A stretch of DNA of 64,000 nucleotides from CAZHRC01 sp964533865 (GCA_964533865.1 CAZHRC010000003.1:62001-126000), one strand, 5' to 3'; shown: positions 34,039 to 43,196, numbered from the stretch's first letter. The notes: a model not told the origin generated them from the sequence alone. Made by a program: numbers and translations.

Positions 34039-35073
34039 TTATTCAAATAACGCCTTTAGACTCTCTGTGTAGGGCGGTTTAGCGATACCCTTTTCCGTGA
34101 TAATCCCTGTGATTAAATGATGAGGCGTCACATCGAAGGCGGGGTTGAAAACTTTTACACCCGTTGGGGCCGTTTGATTTCCAAATCCGCAGATGATCTC
34201 CTCGCTTCCACGTTCTTCTATGGGAATCCCTTCGCCTGTTTCCGTGTCTAGATCGATCGTCGACAGCGGGCCTGCAATATAGAAGGGAATGTTATGGGCT
34301 TTTGCCAACTGAGCGACGCCATAGGTGCCAATTTTATTTGCCGTGTCGCCATTAGCCGCAACCCGATCGCATCCGACGATAACCGCGTCAATTTTTCCCA
34401 TTTGCATTACCATCGCCGCCATGTTATCAGTGATCAAAGTTACATCGATTCCTGCTTCCATCAGTTCGTAAGCGGTCAATCGAGCACCTTGTAACAGGGG
34501 TCTGGTTTCGTCTGCATACACTTTAATCCCCATGCCTTTTTCCTGAGCCAAGTAAATAGGCGCCAATGCGGTACCGTACTTTGAAGTCGCTAATCGTCCA
34601 GCGTTGCAATGAGTCAGTACCGTCATTCCGTCTTTGAGAACGGTCAACCCGTTTTCTCCAATCCGCCGACAAGTCTCCTCGTCCTCTTTTTGGATGGCAA
34701 TCGCTTCCGCTTCCAATAACGCCTTTATCTGGCTCACCGGTAACGCCTTATTGTCCAACGCCACATTTTTCATCCGTTCAATCGCCCAAAAAAGGTTGAC
34801 TGCTGTAGGACGCGAACCCGCCAAATAATCGGAAACTTGGATCAATTGTTCATAGAATCCTTCAAAATCTTCGCCGCTGACATCTGCTATCCCAATGTAA
34901 ACCCCATAGGCAGCAGCCATACCGATTGCCGGCGCTCCTCTAACTTTTAGTTTTTTTATCGCGTCCCAACAGTCTTCGACAGTATCGATTGCGATAACAT
35001 CGAGCTCTGTGGGCAGCTTAGTTTGATCGATAATGTAGAGCTTTCCCTCTCTGTACTGTAGCGTATCTACCAT
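34039..35073 (-). CDS. mtnA: MtnA-family sugar-1-phosphate aldose-ketose isomerase
   Basis: A 344-residue protein of the eIF2B-alpha/MtnA family. Motifs: KVRGAPAIGMAAAYG near residue 44, LTHCNAGRLAT with the catalytic Cys near 156, and VGCDRVAANGDTANKIGTYG with the catalytic Asp near 235. Characterised members isomerise 5-methylthioribose-1-phosphate to the ribulose form; some also take 5-deoxyribose-1-phosphate. Here it is the last gene of a nucleoside uptake and phosphorolysis operon, with no methylthioribose kinase or MTA phosphorylase nearby, so the substrate may be a sugar-1-phosphate made by the purine nucleoside phosphorylase. GAGGAGG lies five bases before the ATG. Confidence 0.92.
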   Translation of the reverse strand: MVDTLQYREGKLYIIDQTKLPTELDVIAIDTVEDCWDAIKKLKVRGAPAIGMAAAYGVYIGIADVSGEDFEGFYEQLIQVSDYLAGSRPTAVNLFWAIERMKNVALDNKALPVSQIKALLEAEAIAIQKEDEETCRRIGENGLTVLKDGMTVLTHCNAGRLATSKYGTALAPIYLAQEKGMGIKVYADETRPLLQGARLTAYELMEAGIDVTLITDNMAAMVMQMGKIDAVIVGCDRVAANGDTANKIGTYGVAQLAKAHNIPFYIAGPLSTIDLDTETGEGIPIEERGSEEIICGFGNQTAPTGVKVFNPAFDVTPHHLITGIITEKGIAKPPYTESLKALFE

Positions 35074-35089
35074 CCTAGCCTCCTCATTC

Positions 35090-35902
35090 TTAAATGTGTT
35101 TAAAAATCGTCTCTAGTAGCCCTTTGAATTTTTCACTGGCTTTTGCAGCCACTTCGATAACTTCTTCACCGGATAACGGTTGATCCAAAATTCCCGTCCC
35201 TAAATTGGTAATACAGGAAATCGCAAGAACCGACATGCCACAATGTCTAGCGACGATAACTTCTGGAACCGTGGACATCCCTACAGCACTACCGCCATCC
35301 GATCGAAACTTACGGATTTCTGCCGCCGTCTCAAAACTGGGACCGCTATAGCTGATATATACCCCTTGTTTTAAATCAATCCCTCGCTCCTTAGCTGCTT
35401 CATGGGCAAGTTTGATGAGTTCTTGGTCATAAGGCTGGCTCATATCGAGAAACCGAGGCCCGTACTCTTCCATATTCGGTCCGATCAACGGATTGTCACC
35501 CATCGAATTAATGTGATCCTCAATGACCATCAAATCCCCAGGGGTAAACTCAGGGTTGAGTCCACCGCAAGCATTGGTCAATATCACCTTCTCAACGCCA
35601 AGCTCCTTCATCACACGAATCGGGTAAGTGACTTCCTGCATCGTATAGCCTTCATAGTAATGAAATCTCCCTTGCATACACACCACCGGCTTTCCTTCCA
35701 ACTCACCAATGACGAGCTGACTTTTGTGACCAGGTGCAGTGGATATTGGAAAGTTGGGGATGTCACCATAAGGAATCACGACAGGATTGTCGATATTGTC
35801 TGCAAAATCCCCTAAACCCGAACCCAAAACTAAACCGTACTTAGGCGCGATGGCGATCTTCTCTCTAATATAATCCGCTGATTTCAAAATCTTGTTTATC
35901 AT
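35090..35902 (-). CDS. punA: Purine nucleoside phosphorylase (inosine/guanosine type)
   Basis: Splits purine nucleosides with phosphate to base and ribose-1-phosphate. The 270-residue protein is the trimeric PNP type: LVLGSGLGDFAD, GHKSQLVIGELEG, MQGRFHYYEGYTMQEVTYP, TNACGGLNPEF and SYSGPSFETAAEIR, with a VGMSTVPEV stretch. The substrate-selecting residue in CITNLGTG is Asn, which in this family indicates 6-oxopurine nucleosides rather than methylthioadenosine (Asp). Start at ATG 35900-35902 is set by AAGGAGGAG upstream; the frame stays open 16 codons further. It sits between the Gfo/Idh gene and mtnA. Confidence 0.94.
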   Translation of the reverse strand: MINKILKSADYIREKIAIAPKYGLVLGSGLGDFADNIDNPVVIPYGDIPNFPISTAPGHKSQLVIGELEGKPVVCMQGRFHYYEGYTMQEVTYPIRVMKELGVEKVILTNACGGLNPEFTPGDLMVIEDHINSMGDNPLIGPNMEEYGPRFLDMSQPYDQELIKLAHEAAKERGIDLKQGVYISYSGPSFETAAEIRKFRSDGGSAVGMSTVPEVIVARHCGMSVLAISCITNLGTGILDQPLSGEEVIEVAAKASEKFKGLLETIFKHI

Positions 35903-35960
35903 AGTCTCCTCCTTAAATACAACCCTGTAGACAGTATTACCTCCTGTCACTCTTTACGCA

Positions 35961-37037
35961 TCAGTACAACACCTTTACCCAACGAGAGTCGTCTTGAGCA
36001 CTTTCATAAATGGAACGACAAACCAAGGCATTGATATACCCATCCCTAAACGTAGGATAACTTGGGAAATGATCTGGTCTTCCACATTCAATCGTTTTAT
36101 AAACCGCTGCAAAAAAGTCTTTAAAGGTTGTGGGAAAGCCCCCTCCAAAGGCATTGACCACCTGATTGATCCCTTCATGCCTTTTTGCCTTACTGACGAG
36201 ATAGGGATTTTCATTATTCCACCAGACGCTTTGCTTTGAACCGGTGATCTCAATGGCTACCCGGTTGGATCTCCCGTGGGAGACTTCAGACAATACCACA
36301 TTACCTATTGCGCCATTGGATAACCGCATCGATATGAGTGCCGCATCCTCGGATTCCACAGTGATCCCTTCGGACCCTTCCTCTTCTTCGGCGTACATCA
36401 TATTTTCTTTAAGATAGCGGCTGGGGTTAAACTTGCCAAAATTCGCGCTGACCTCGACGATTTCCAATCCGGTAAGGTATCTTGCCAAATCGATCCAATG
36501 AGACCCAATCTCCGTTGTCGCTCGCATATCACCTCCAAGGCGACGATTGTATCGCCAGGAATAGGCCGTGGGCAACACGTGAAATTCTTGAAGGTAGCTG
36601 CCATGAATTAACCGGACTTCTCCGAAGTCCTCAGAAGCCACTAGATTTTTAATGCGTTGACAAGCTTCGTGAAATCGCACGTTAAAGTTAATGCCGTGAA
36701 CCAGATCCATACTCTCACCAAGATCCATCAACACCTTTGCTTCATCTGCGTCGAGACTCAACGGTTTCTCGCAAATCACGTGTTTTCCTGCCTCCATTAT
36801 GGCTTTTGCCATCTCATAGTGCAAGGTGGGCGGAGTACACAAGTGAACCACCTGCACATCGGACTCCAAACACGACTCAAAATCCGTTGACACCCTCTCG
36901 ATGCTGTGTCTCTTTGCAAAAAGCTCACCCTTTGATTTGTCCGTATCCACCGCTAAGACGATCTCATGTCCTAAACTTCGCACTTCTTTTGCATGGGTTT
37001 CGGCAATGCCCCCAGTTCCAACTATTGCCACTCTCAT
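35961..37037 (-). CDS. Gfo/Idh/MocA-family NAD(P)-dependent oxidoreductase
   Basis: A 358-residue dehydrogenase. The N-terminal Rossmann motif VAIVGTGGIAETHAKEV, the VHLCTPPTLHYEMAKAIMEAGKHVICEKPLSLDADEA stretch with the EKP catalytic Lys, and the C-terminal GDMRATTEIGSHWIDLARYLTG (D/H pair) are diagnostic of the family. Substrate is probably a sugar or sugar derivative. It lies 23 bases after the second permease and 58 before the phosphorylase, so it is part of the nucleoside operon, where a dehydrogenase is unexpected for plain salvage. Confidence 0.9.
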   Translation of the reverse strand: MRVAIVGTGGIAETHAKEVRSLGHEIVLAVDTDKSKGELFAKRHSIERVSTDFESCLESDVQVVHLCTPPTLHYEMAKAIMEAGKHVICEKPLSLDADEAKVLMDLGESMDLVHGINFNVRFHEACQRIKNLVASEDFGEVRLIHGSYLQEFHVLPTAYSWRYNRRLGGDMRATTEIGSHWIDLARYLTGLEIVEVSANFGKFNPSRYLKENMMYAEEEEGSEGITVESEDAALISMRLSNGAIGNVVLSEVSHGRSNRVAIEITGSKQSVWWNNENPYLVSKAKRHEGINQVVNAFGGGFPTTFKDFFAAVYKTIECGRPDHFPSYPTFRDGYINALVCRSIYESAQDDSRWVKVLY

Positions 37038-37060
37038 TGATTCACTCCTTTGCTCATCCT

Positions 37061-37978
37061 TTACTGCTGTTCTCGATAAGGTTTACCTGAGGCAGCAGGA
37101 GGCTTCACCGATTTTTTCACCAATCCGCTCAAGACCACCAATGTCAATAAATAGGGGATCATTTGAATGAATTGAGTGTATTGCACCACCGTTTGCAATC
37201 GCATTTGCATCGCATCTGCAAATCCAAACAACAGCGCCCCGCCAAAAGCGCCCAAAGGACTCCACCGTCCAAACACACAGGCGGCTAACGCCATAAATCC
37301 TCTTCCACTCGTCATATCTTGGGAAAAGAAATTTAATTGACCAATTGACAGATAAGCACCGCCTAGACCGATTAAAGCGGCTCCCATCGCCGTCGCTAAA
37401 TAACGATACTTCGCTACGCTCAACCCTAAACTTGACAACACATCGGGATGCTCACCAGCAGCCTTTATTCGCAAACCAACGCTAGTTTTGCTCAACAAAA
37501 ACCATACGCCAACGAGAGTTGGTACGACCAGTACGACGAGTGGGTTGAGTCGACCGAACACCTCTCCGATAACGGGTAAATCCACTATCCCTATCAAGGT
37601 CCAATCCTTTAAATTGTTTACAATATCGCTTTTCCCATCCATATTCCATATGATTTTTAGCAACATCGCCGTTAAGCCACCGATGAGAATGTTGACGCCA
37701 ACCCCGCTAACCGTGTGGTTTGCTTCGTGGCGAATACACAAATAGCTTCGGATCATCGCCACGATGACGGAAAATGCCATAGCGAAAATAATACCCACCC
37801 AAGGACTTCCTGTCAACCAACTGCCAATGACCGCACCAAAGGCACCTGCCAGCATAATTCCTTCCGTTGCCAATGCGTTGATTCCTGCCAATTCCATCAT
37901 AACCGACCCCAAGGTTGCAAAGGCAATGGGTGTCGTCAATCGAAGTGTGGCGCTAAGTACTGATAACGCTGTATCCAT
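37061..37978 (-). CDS. Nucleoside ABC transporter permease 2 (NupQ/BmpD-like)
   Basis: A 305-residue membrane permease of the branched-chain/simple-sugar type with 8-9 hydrophobic segments. TPIAFATLGSVMMELAGINALATEGIMLAGAFGAVIGSWL at the N-terminus and SLGLSVAKYRYLATAMGAALIGLGGAYLSIGQLNFFSQDMTSGRGFMALAACVFGRWSPLGAFGGALLFG in the second half match the nucleoside (BMP-linked) permeases. Its ATG overlaps the stop of permease 1 (TAATG). It is intact, unlike permease 1. Confidence 0.92.
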   Translation of the reverse strand: MDTALSVLSATLRLTTPIAFATLGSVMMELAGINALATEGIMLAGAFGAVIGSWLTGSPWVGIIFAMAFSVIVAMIRSYLCIRHEANHTVSGVGVNILIGGLTAMLLKIIWNMDGKSDIVNNLKDWTLIGIVDLPVIGEVFGRLNPLVVLVVPTLVGVWFLLSKTSVGLRIKAAGEHPDVLSSLGLSVAKYRYLATAMGAALIGLGGAYLSIGQLNFFSQDMTSGRGFMALAACVFGRWSPLGAFGGALLFGFADAMQMRLQTVVQYTQFIQMIPYLLTLVVLSGLVKKSVKPPAASGKPYREQQ

Positions 37979-39040
37979 TATCCTTTCCTCCCCATGTTTA
38001 GTCGTTTTTCAAGTTCGGTTTTCAAATTCGGAACGAGTAAAGGCGCAGAAATTACAACTATGATGATCCCTTGTAACACAGTGATAAATTTTACCGAAAG
38101 GTTCGTCCCAAAGTTCAACATCAACCCACCCGCTCTCAGACTTCCAAAAATCAAAGAGCTAAAAATCACACTGATTGGCGAGGCACCCAAAACGGCTACA
38201 GCGATTCCCTCAAAACCATAACCCGATGAAAACCCTTGAATCAATCGATAGTAAGTGCCTAAAACCTCCATCGATCCTGCAAGACCTGCGCATAATCCCG
38301 ATATCAACATCGTCGCTACCATCGTTTTGTTAACGTCGATACCGCTAGCAGCTGCCGCCAAAGGGTTGGATCCTACCATGGTAACTTTATAGCCAAACAC
38401 CGTCTTCTTAAGGATCACATTGAGTAACAAAGCCAAGGCTACACCGATAATTATGGCAATGGTCACCTTGCTCTTATCAAAAATTCGCACGAGTTGAGCC
38501 GTTTCACGAATGACCACCGATTGAGCCACTGAAGAATTCGGGTCTTTTAAGGGATAGTTCAATAGAAAATCCAAGAGGTAAATCGCCACGTAATTGAGCA
38601 TAAGCGCTGTCACCACTTCATGGGCTCCTTTTTTAATCTTTAGCAAAATTGGAAAAGCTGACCATATCATGCCCCCCAACCATTCCGGCGATAATGCACA
38701 AGGAGATGTGTAATGGCGCTGGAATCCCATTTAAGAAAATCGCGACAAGCGTACTACACAAAGCGCCAATATAGAGTTGCCCTTCAACTCCTAGGTTTAA
38801 AATACCGCCTTTTAGACCAAAGCTCACCGCCAAACCGCAAAATAACAACGGTGTCGATTGAAGGAGGGTTTGAAGTATCCCTTTGCGCGATCCGAAAGCC
38901 CCTTCTAACAACATCCCATAGATTTCAAAGGGAGAATTGCCACTGGCTAGTATGATGATGCCACCTATGACTAGAGCAAGCACTAGGGAATAAATAGGTG
39001 TGACATTCGCTTTTTTAAGCAGTCGCCGTATGTTTTCCAT
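37978..39040 (-). pseudogene. Nucleoside ABC transporter permease 1, frameshifted
   Basis: The reading frame from ATG 39038-39040 gives 120-odd residues of a normal permease (ILQTLLQSTPLLFCGLAVSFG, LGVEGQLYIGALC, CIIAGMVGG) and then runs into 12 alien residues and a stop at 38633. The correct continuation MIWSAFPILLKIKKGAHEVV lies one frame over and is open to 37978. The break is at a run of six C on the plus strand (38672-38677; six G in the mRNA): with five G the frame reads VGGMIWSA and the protein would be 353 residues, normal for this family. Either a real one-base insertion, slippage-prone tract, or a sequencing error. Confidence 0.88.
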
Positions 39041-40544
39041 CGTCCTTACCTCCCCCCATCAATCGTCCAATCTCCATAATCGTAAACTCCTCTGACCGTC
39101 TCACTTCTACGATTTTTCCATCATAAAGAACGGCTATTCTATCGCTTAATTCCATTAACTCATCCAGATCCGATGAGATCAAAAGGACGCCGGCACCCTT
39201 CTCTTTCATCCGATTTAGCTCGCCGTGAATAAAGGCCGTCGCCATAATATCCACCCCTCGAGTCGGATGAGCTGCTATCATAAACCCGGGATCTCTAGAA
39301 ACCTCTCTACCCACGACGAATTTTTGTTGATTGCCGCCAGAAAACTCGACTAAGTTCCGGTCAATATCCCTCGGGCGCACATCAAACTGTTCCAGCACCA
39401 ATTGGGCATCCCGTTCCACTTTTTGCCAATCGACGACCCTCTTCGAAACGTAGACCTCTTTGTCTTGCCAACCCATCAAGTAATTGTACGGAACGGAAAG
39501 TTGAGGCGCGATACTAAAGGATTGGCGATCCGCGTGAATACAAGACATACCGTCAGCGATGAGGTGAGCGGTAGTAACATTTTTTATCGACTTTCCACGA
39601 TACTCAATATTTCCGCGCCAGTCTTTAGCTAAACCGAATAGCACATCGATAATCTCTGTCTGACCATTGCCTTCAACCCCTGCAATCCCAAGGATTTCGT
39701 GTTGACGAATCTCTAGGTCAACGCCTTTGAGCACCTTGGCACCAGACTCGTCGGCGAGGGTGACATCGGTCATCTTTACTATGGCATCCCCATCTTCAAA
39801 CGTTTTCTTTTCAGACTTTACGATTCTTTGACCCACCATCAGTTCACTTAGCTCAGCGATGGTGGTATCGGCAACCGCCCTTTCACCAATCATTTTGCCT
39901 TGCCGCAGCACGTAGACTCGATCCGAAATCGCCATCGTTTCTTTCAACTTATGGGTGATGATAATAATCGTCTTCCCATCTTTTCGAAGATTGTCGATGA
40001 TTTTGAAGAGATCATTGACCTCTTGAGGCGTCAACACTGCAGTCGGCTCATCTAAAATGACAATCTCCGCCCCTTGATACAACGCTTTGACGATCTCCAC
40101 ACGCTGTCGTTCACCGATGGAAATGTCCTTTACCAATTTGTGGGCTGGTACCTTTAGGCCGTATTCTCTCGAAAGCCTCTCTACAATTTCGAATGCTTCT
40201 TTGCGGTCATAATAAATTGACTTTCCCGGTTCTTTCCCAATCATCACATTGTCGAGAACTGACATGGTATCGACCAACATAAAGTGTTGATGAACCATTT
40301 GGATGCCTCTGCTAATGGCATCTCGCGGACTTGAGATAGCAACGGTTTCGCCATGATACCGAATACTACCGCCATCGGGTTTGTACATGCCGTAAAGCAC
40401 TTTCATCAACGTGGTCTTACCTGCTCCATTTTCTCCAAGCAAACAAAGGACTTCGCCTTTATTGCAATAGAAATCTACTTCATCCAAAGCCACATTGGTT
40501 CCAAAAGCTTTTATGATGCCGTTCATTTCAACAATTTTCTCCAC
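39015..40544 (-). CDS. Nucleoside ABC transporter ATP-binding protein (two ATPase domains)
   Basis: A 509-residue duplicated ATPase of the simple-sugar/nucleoside type. Domain 1 has Walker A GENGAGKTT, signature ISIGERQRVEI and Walker B VILDEPTAVL; domain 2 has a modified P-loop GVEGNGQTEI, signature FSGGNQQKFVV and AHPTRGVD in place of a standard Walker B, as usual for this family. The start is most likely GTG 40542-40544 with AGAGG six bases upstream, because the first ATG in frame upstream (40622) has no ribosome site. It overlaps permease 1 by 26 bases. Confidence 0.92.
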   Translation of the reverse strand: MEKIVEMNGIIKAFGTNVALDEVDFYCNKGEVLCLLGENGAGKTTLMKVLYGMYKPDGGSIRYHGETVAISSPRDAISRGIQMVHQHFMLVDTMSVLDNVMIGKEPGKSIYYDRKEAFEIVERLSREYGLKVPAHKLVKDISIGERQRVEIVKALYQGAEIVILDEPTAVLTPQEVNDLFKIIDNLRKDGKTIIIITHKLKETMAISDRVYVLRQGKMIGERAVADTTIAELSELMVGQRIVKSEKKTFEDGDAIVKMTDVTLADESGAKVLKGVDLEIRQHEILGIAGVEGNGQTEIIDVLFGLAKDWRGNIEYRGKSIKNVTTAHLIADGMSCIHADRQSFSIAPQLSVPYNYLMGWQDKEVYVSKRVVDWQKVERDAQLVLEQFDVRPRDIDRNLVEFSGGNQQKFVVGREVSRDPGFMIAAHPTRGVDIMATAFIHGELNRMKEKGAGVLLISSDLDELMELSDRIAVLYDGKIVEVRRSEEFTIMEIGRLMGGGKDDGKHTATA

Positions 40545-40569
40545 AGTGAACCTCTCTTTCACAAAAGAT

Positions 40570-40608
40570 CTCCATTGAATGATCCTACATACGCAACCAC
40601 CAATGGAG
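40570..40608 (-). terminator. Hairpin between the BMP gene and the ATPase gene
   Basis: An 8-base perfect stem (40570-40577 with 40601-40608) in the 81-base gap, followed on the minus strand by ATCTTTTG. Such hairpins after binding-protein genes usually reduce expression of the downstream ATPase. Confidence 0.6.
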
Positions 40609-40625
40609 AACTCTATCGTCATGAT

Positions 40626-41704
40626 TTATTGAAATGTTCCAACCTGTTGGATGTATGCGTCTACCTCAGCGGGATCGCTAGGGATAGCGACTTTCGCCTC
40701 GATGAGAAACGTCTTGATTTTCTCGAGCTTATCGAGCACGTCTTGTGGTGTCTTCACATTGGTTTCTTCCATCAACAGCTGGGAAGTTGCAGGGTTGTCC
40801 TTCATCGCCACTGCAAAATCTCCACCTTTATACTTTCCTTCCAATGCTTCTTTTGCTGTGGTATAAACCATGTCCGCCGTTCCCCTAGCACCCGAGGCCG
40901 GGATATTGTCAGGAGCGATACTGTTTTGGTTGCCATCGTAACCGATCGCATAGCGATCCAATTTCTTAGCTGCTTCTAGGACGCCCATCCCTGAACCGCC
41001 CGCCGCATGGAAAATAACGCCTGCGCCTTGTTCATACAGACTTTGTGCAAGCTCTGTCCCTTTGCCTGGATCATTCCACGCACCTACAAAAGCAGTTAAC
41101 ACCTCAATTTTAGGATCGATGAATTTTGCCCCGGCGGTGTAGCCTGCTACTACGCTCCTAATGATCGGGATGTCCATGCCACCGACAATACCGATCTTAT
41201 TTGCCTTTGGAGATTTTGGCAAATGACCCCCTTGCTCCATCAAAGCTGCATAGGCGCCAACTAAAACGACGTATCCACTTGGCTCAACAACACGGATTTG
41301 ATGTTATCCGAACCCGCAAACCCGTCCATAATCAAAAAGGGTTGATTCGAATAATCTTCGCTGACCGCTTTCACCGAGTCCACAGAATCACCACCCATGG
41401 TCACGATGAGCGCATACTCTTCCGTGTCCGCAAAATTCCGAATCAAACCTTCCATCTCGGATATCGCCTTAGGTTCGGCGACATCCACTTGAATGCCCTC
41501 CTCTTTGAGCTTCAAAACCCCTTGATAACCCAAATCGTTAAAAGATTTGTCGCCAAGACCTCCAGTTCCCGTGACAAAAGCAATCTTCTTTTCGCTAGCC
41601 GTCCCCGTCGTCGTCTCCATCGGCTCTGAGGCTTTATTTCCACCACAACCCGCCAACAGACTCAATGCTAGCACTAACATCGCTACTACTCCAATTCGTT
41701 TCAT
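40626..41704 (-). pseudogene. BMP-family nucleoside-binding lipoprotein, frameshifted
   Basis: The frame from ATG 41702-41704 (AGGAGGGG upstream) encodes a signal peptide with lipobox LAGC (Cys20) and a BMP domain (VTGTGGLGDKSFNDLGYQGV, MGGDSVDSVKA, LIMDGFAGSDNIKSVLL) and stops at 41261. The rest of the domain, GYVVLVGAYAALM then KIGIVGGMDIPIIRSVVAGY to QVGTFQ, is in the next frame down to 40626. One base is missing near 41281-41290; adding it restores about 360 residues, normal for BMP. The family binds nucleosides such as guanosine or adenosine outside the cell. Confidence 0.88.
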
Positions 41705-41744
41705 ATTACCCCTCCTAGATTTTATTCGCACATGGATATCCATG

Positions 41745-42236
41745 TTACGCGTATTTTAGTTGCCCAGTCAACGCTTCGATTTGCGACTTGCAATCCGGAT
41801 ATTCTGCAATCAGCTCACCCACATCATCAGCGTGCTCATAATCCGCTTCGTCAAACCCTGGACTCATGGTCGTCCCAAGTAGGGCATACCCGCCCTCTTG
41901 ACACAGTTTAGACCCCTGCCATGCGCCTGCGGGCACCACGTGCTGAACTTTTTGTCCAGCGACGATGTCATTGCCCAATACGGTGATACGAAAGGTTCCA
42001 TCGGGGAAAAGTTCCAAGAGCTCTACAGGATCCCCTTTGTAAAAATGATACACTTCATCAGTCGCTAAGCGATGAAGATGGGAAAAACCCTCTCCAGTTA
42101 GCATAAATAAAATGGCCGACCCCATATCTTTGTCGCCGACTTTTCCTGGCGAGCGATAGGTGGACTTAAACAGCCCCCCTTCCCGCGCCAAGGGCTGTAG
42201 TTCCAATATACGGATAATTTCCTTTACTTCTTCCAT
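41745..42236 (-). CDS. DUF985 cupin protein
   Basis: A 163-residue cupin of the DUF985 family: LQPLAREGGLFKSTYRSP at the N-terminus, AILFMLTGEGFSHLHRLATDEVYHFYKGDPVELLEL in the middle (metal-site His/Glu candidates H, H, E) and VPAGAWQGSKLCQEGGYALLGTTMSPGFDEADYE at the end. The fold is RmlC-like and a sugar or sugar-nucleotide substrate is possible. Start at ATG 42234-42236 has GGGGAGG six bases upstream. It lies 18 bases after deoR and 40 before the binding protein, so it belongs to the nucleoside operon. Confidence 0.88.
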   Translation of the reverse strand: MEEVKEIIRILELQPLAREGGLFKSTYRSPGKVGDKDMGSAILFMLTGEGFSHLHRLATDEVYHFYKGDPVELLELFPDGTFRITVLGNDIVAGQKVQHVVPAGAWQGSKLCQEGGYALLGTTMSPGFDEADYEHADDVGELIAEYPDCKSQIEALTGQLKYA

Positions 42237-42253
42237 GTTTTTCCTCCCCATAA

Positions 42254-43063
42254 CTAACGTTTTTTCTTGTTTTCGAGTGCGATGTTTGAATAAGAGACGC
42301 GTACACCTCTTTTTTGACAAGCCTCAATGACTTCAGCCACTTTCCCTTGTGACCCCGAGTACTTATCGCGGTAGGTGATCAAATGATCAAATTTATCCAA
42401 AGGGCAAACATTGTAGTAACCTTTTCCTCCAAACTTAGACGTATCCATCAGCAAATATTTCGCACCGGCACACGCCATCAGAGCTTGTTTACTCACTCCT
42501 GCATCTCGATTGACATCGGTGATACCGTTTTCAACTTCGATAAACGACGAGGACATAAACAACTTATCCGCATTGTATCGTTTGATCATATCTAAAGTAT
42601 CGTAACCATAGAGATAAAGAGATGTTTTTCTCAACGTACCGCCTAACACCAATACTTCAACGGTCTTACTTTCTGCAAACCCAATGGCCACACTCAAATT
42701 ATCCGTGATGACGGTGATTTTTTTATCCATTAAGTGTTTGACCATATAGTACACCGTAGTGCTCGCATCCATCATCACCACATCTCCGTTTTCAACGAAT
42801 GTCGCAGCATATGCGCCAATCGCTTTCTTTTCTGAATCCATGGATACCATACGTCGATCCAAAGGCAACTCAAAAAGATTGGTCGGATATTCTCGAGCCC
42901 CTCCGTGAGTTCTCAGCAAATACCCCTCGGACTCTAACTTTGCCAAATCTCTGCGAACGGTCATTTCCGAAACATTCAGTGCACTTTTTAGAGCGTTGAT
43001 GTCGACAACGGTCTTTTCTTTCAATAGGTCAAGTATGAATTGATGCCTATCCTTCGCTTTCAT
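42254..43063 (-). CDS. DeoR-family transcriptional regulator
   Basis: A 269-residue repressor-type protein. The N-terminal helix-turn-helix (VVDINALKSALNVSEMTVRRDLAKLESEGYLLRTHGGA) and the C-terminal sugar-phosphate-binding domain (GDVVMMDASTTVYYMVKHL, VITDNLSVAIGFAESKTVEVLVLGG, KLFMSSSFIEVENGITD) are diagnostic of DeoR. DeoR proteins sense phosphorylated sugars. It is first in the nucleoside cluster, and two copies of GTTCGTTTC flank its promoter, suggesting autoregulation. Confidence 0.93.
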   Translation of the reverse strand: MKAKDRHQFILDLLKEKTVVDINALKSALNVSEMTVRRDLAKLESEGYLLRTHGGAREYPTNLFELPLDRRMVSMDSEKKAIGAYAATFVENGDVVMMDASTTVYYMVKHLMDKKITVITDNLSVAIGFAESKTVEVLVLGGTLRKTSLYLYGYDTLDMIKRYNADKLFMSSSFIEVENGITDVNRDAGVSKQALMACAGAKYLLMDTSKFGGKGYYNVCPLDKFDHLITYRDKYSGSQGKVAEVIEACQKRGVRVSYSNIALENKKKR

Positions 43064-43095
43064 CGATCCGCCTCCCGTCCATCCTTGTAGAAATA

Positions 43096-43104
43096 GTTCG
43101 TTTC
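43096..43104 (+). promoter_or_regulatory. Candidate DeoR operator O1 (downstream of the -10)
   Basis: GTTCGTTTC within GAAATAGTTCGTTTC, an imperfect dyad, lies just inside the transcript, 14 bases from the -10 of the deoR promoter. Its twin is at 43213-43221. Confidence 0.5.
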
Positions 43105-43117
43105 TAACATTAATCGC

Positions 43118-43146
43118 ATTGTACCATCCTCTTTTTTATTTGTCAA
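43118..43146 (-). promoter_or_regulatory. Promoter of the deoR-nucleoside operon
   Basis: On the minus strand a near-perfect sigma-A promoter: TTGACA (43141-43146), 17 bases, TACAAT (43118-43123), 54 bases before the deoR start. Confidence 0.85.
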
Positions 43147-43196
43147 TATGATTTATTTAATAAAAACCCCTATTTAACTCGTTTATCTTGTTTAAG

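Noticed and set aside
35090..35902. Methylthioadenosine phosphorylase instead of PNP, which would explain mtnA
   Set aside because: The specificity position in CITNLGTG is Asn, not Asp, and the overall sequence matches 6-oxopurine PNP.
40353..40979. Plus-strand frame of 208 codons in the nucleoside operon
   Set aside because: It lies antisense to the ATPase and the BMP gene, without ribosome site or recognisable domain.
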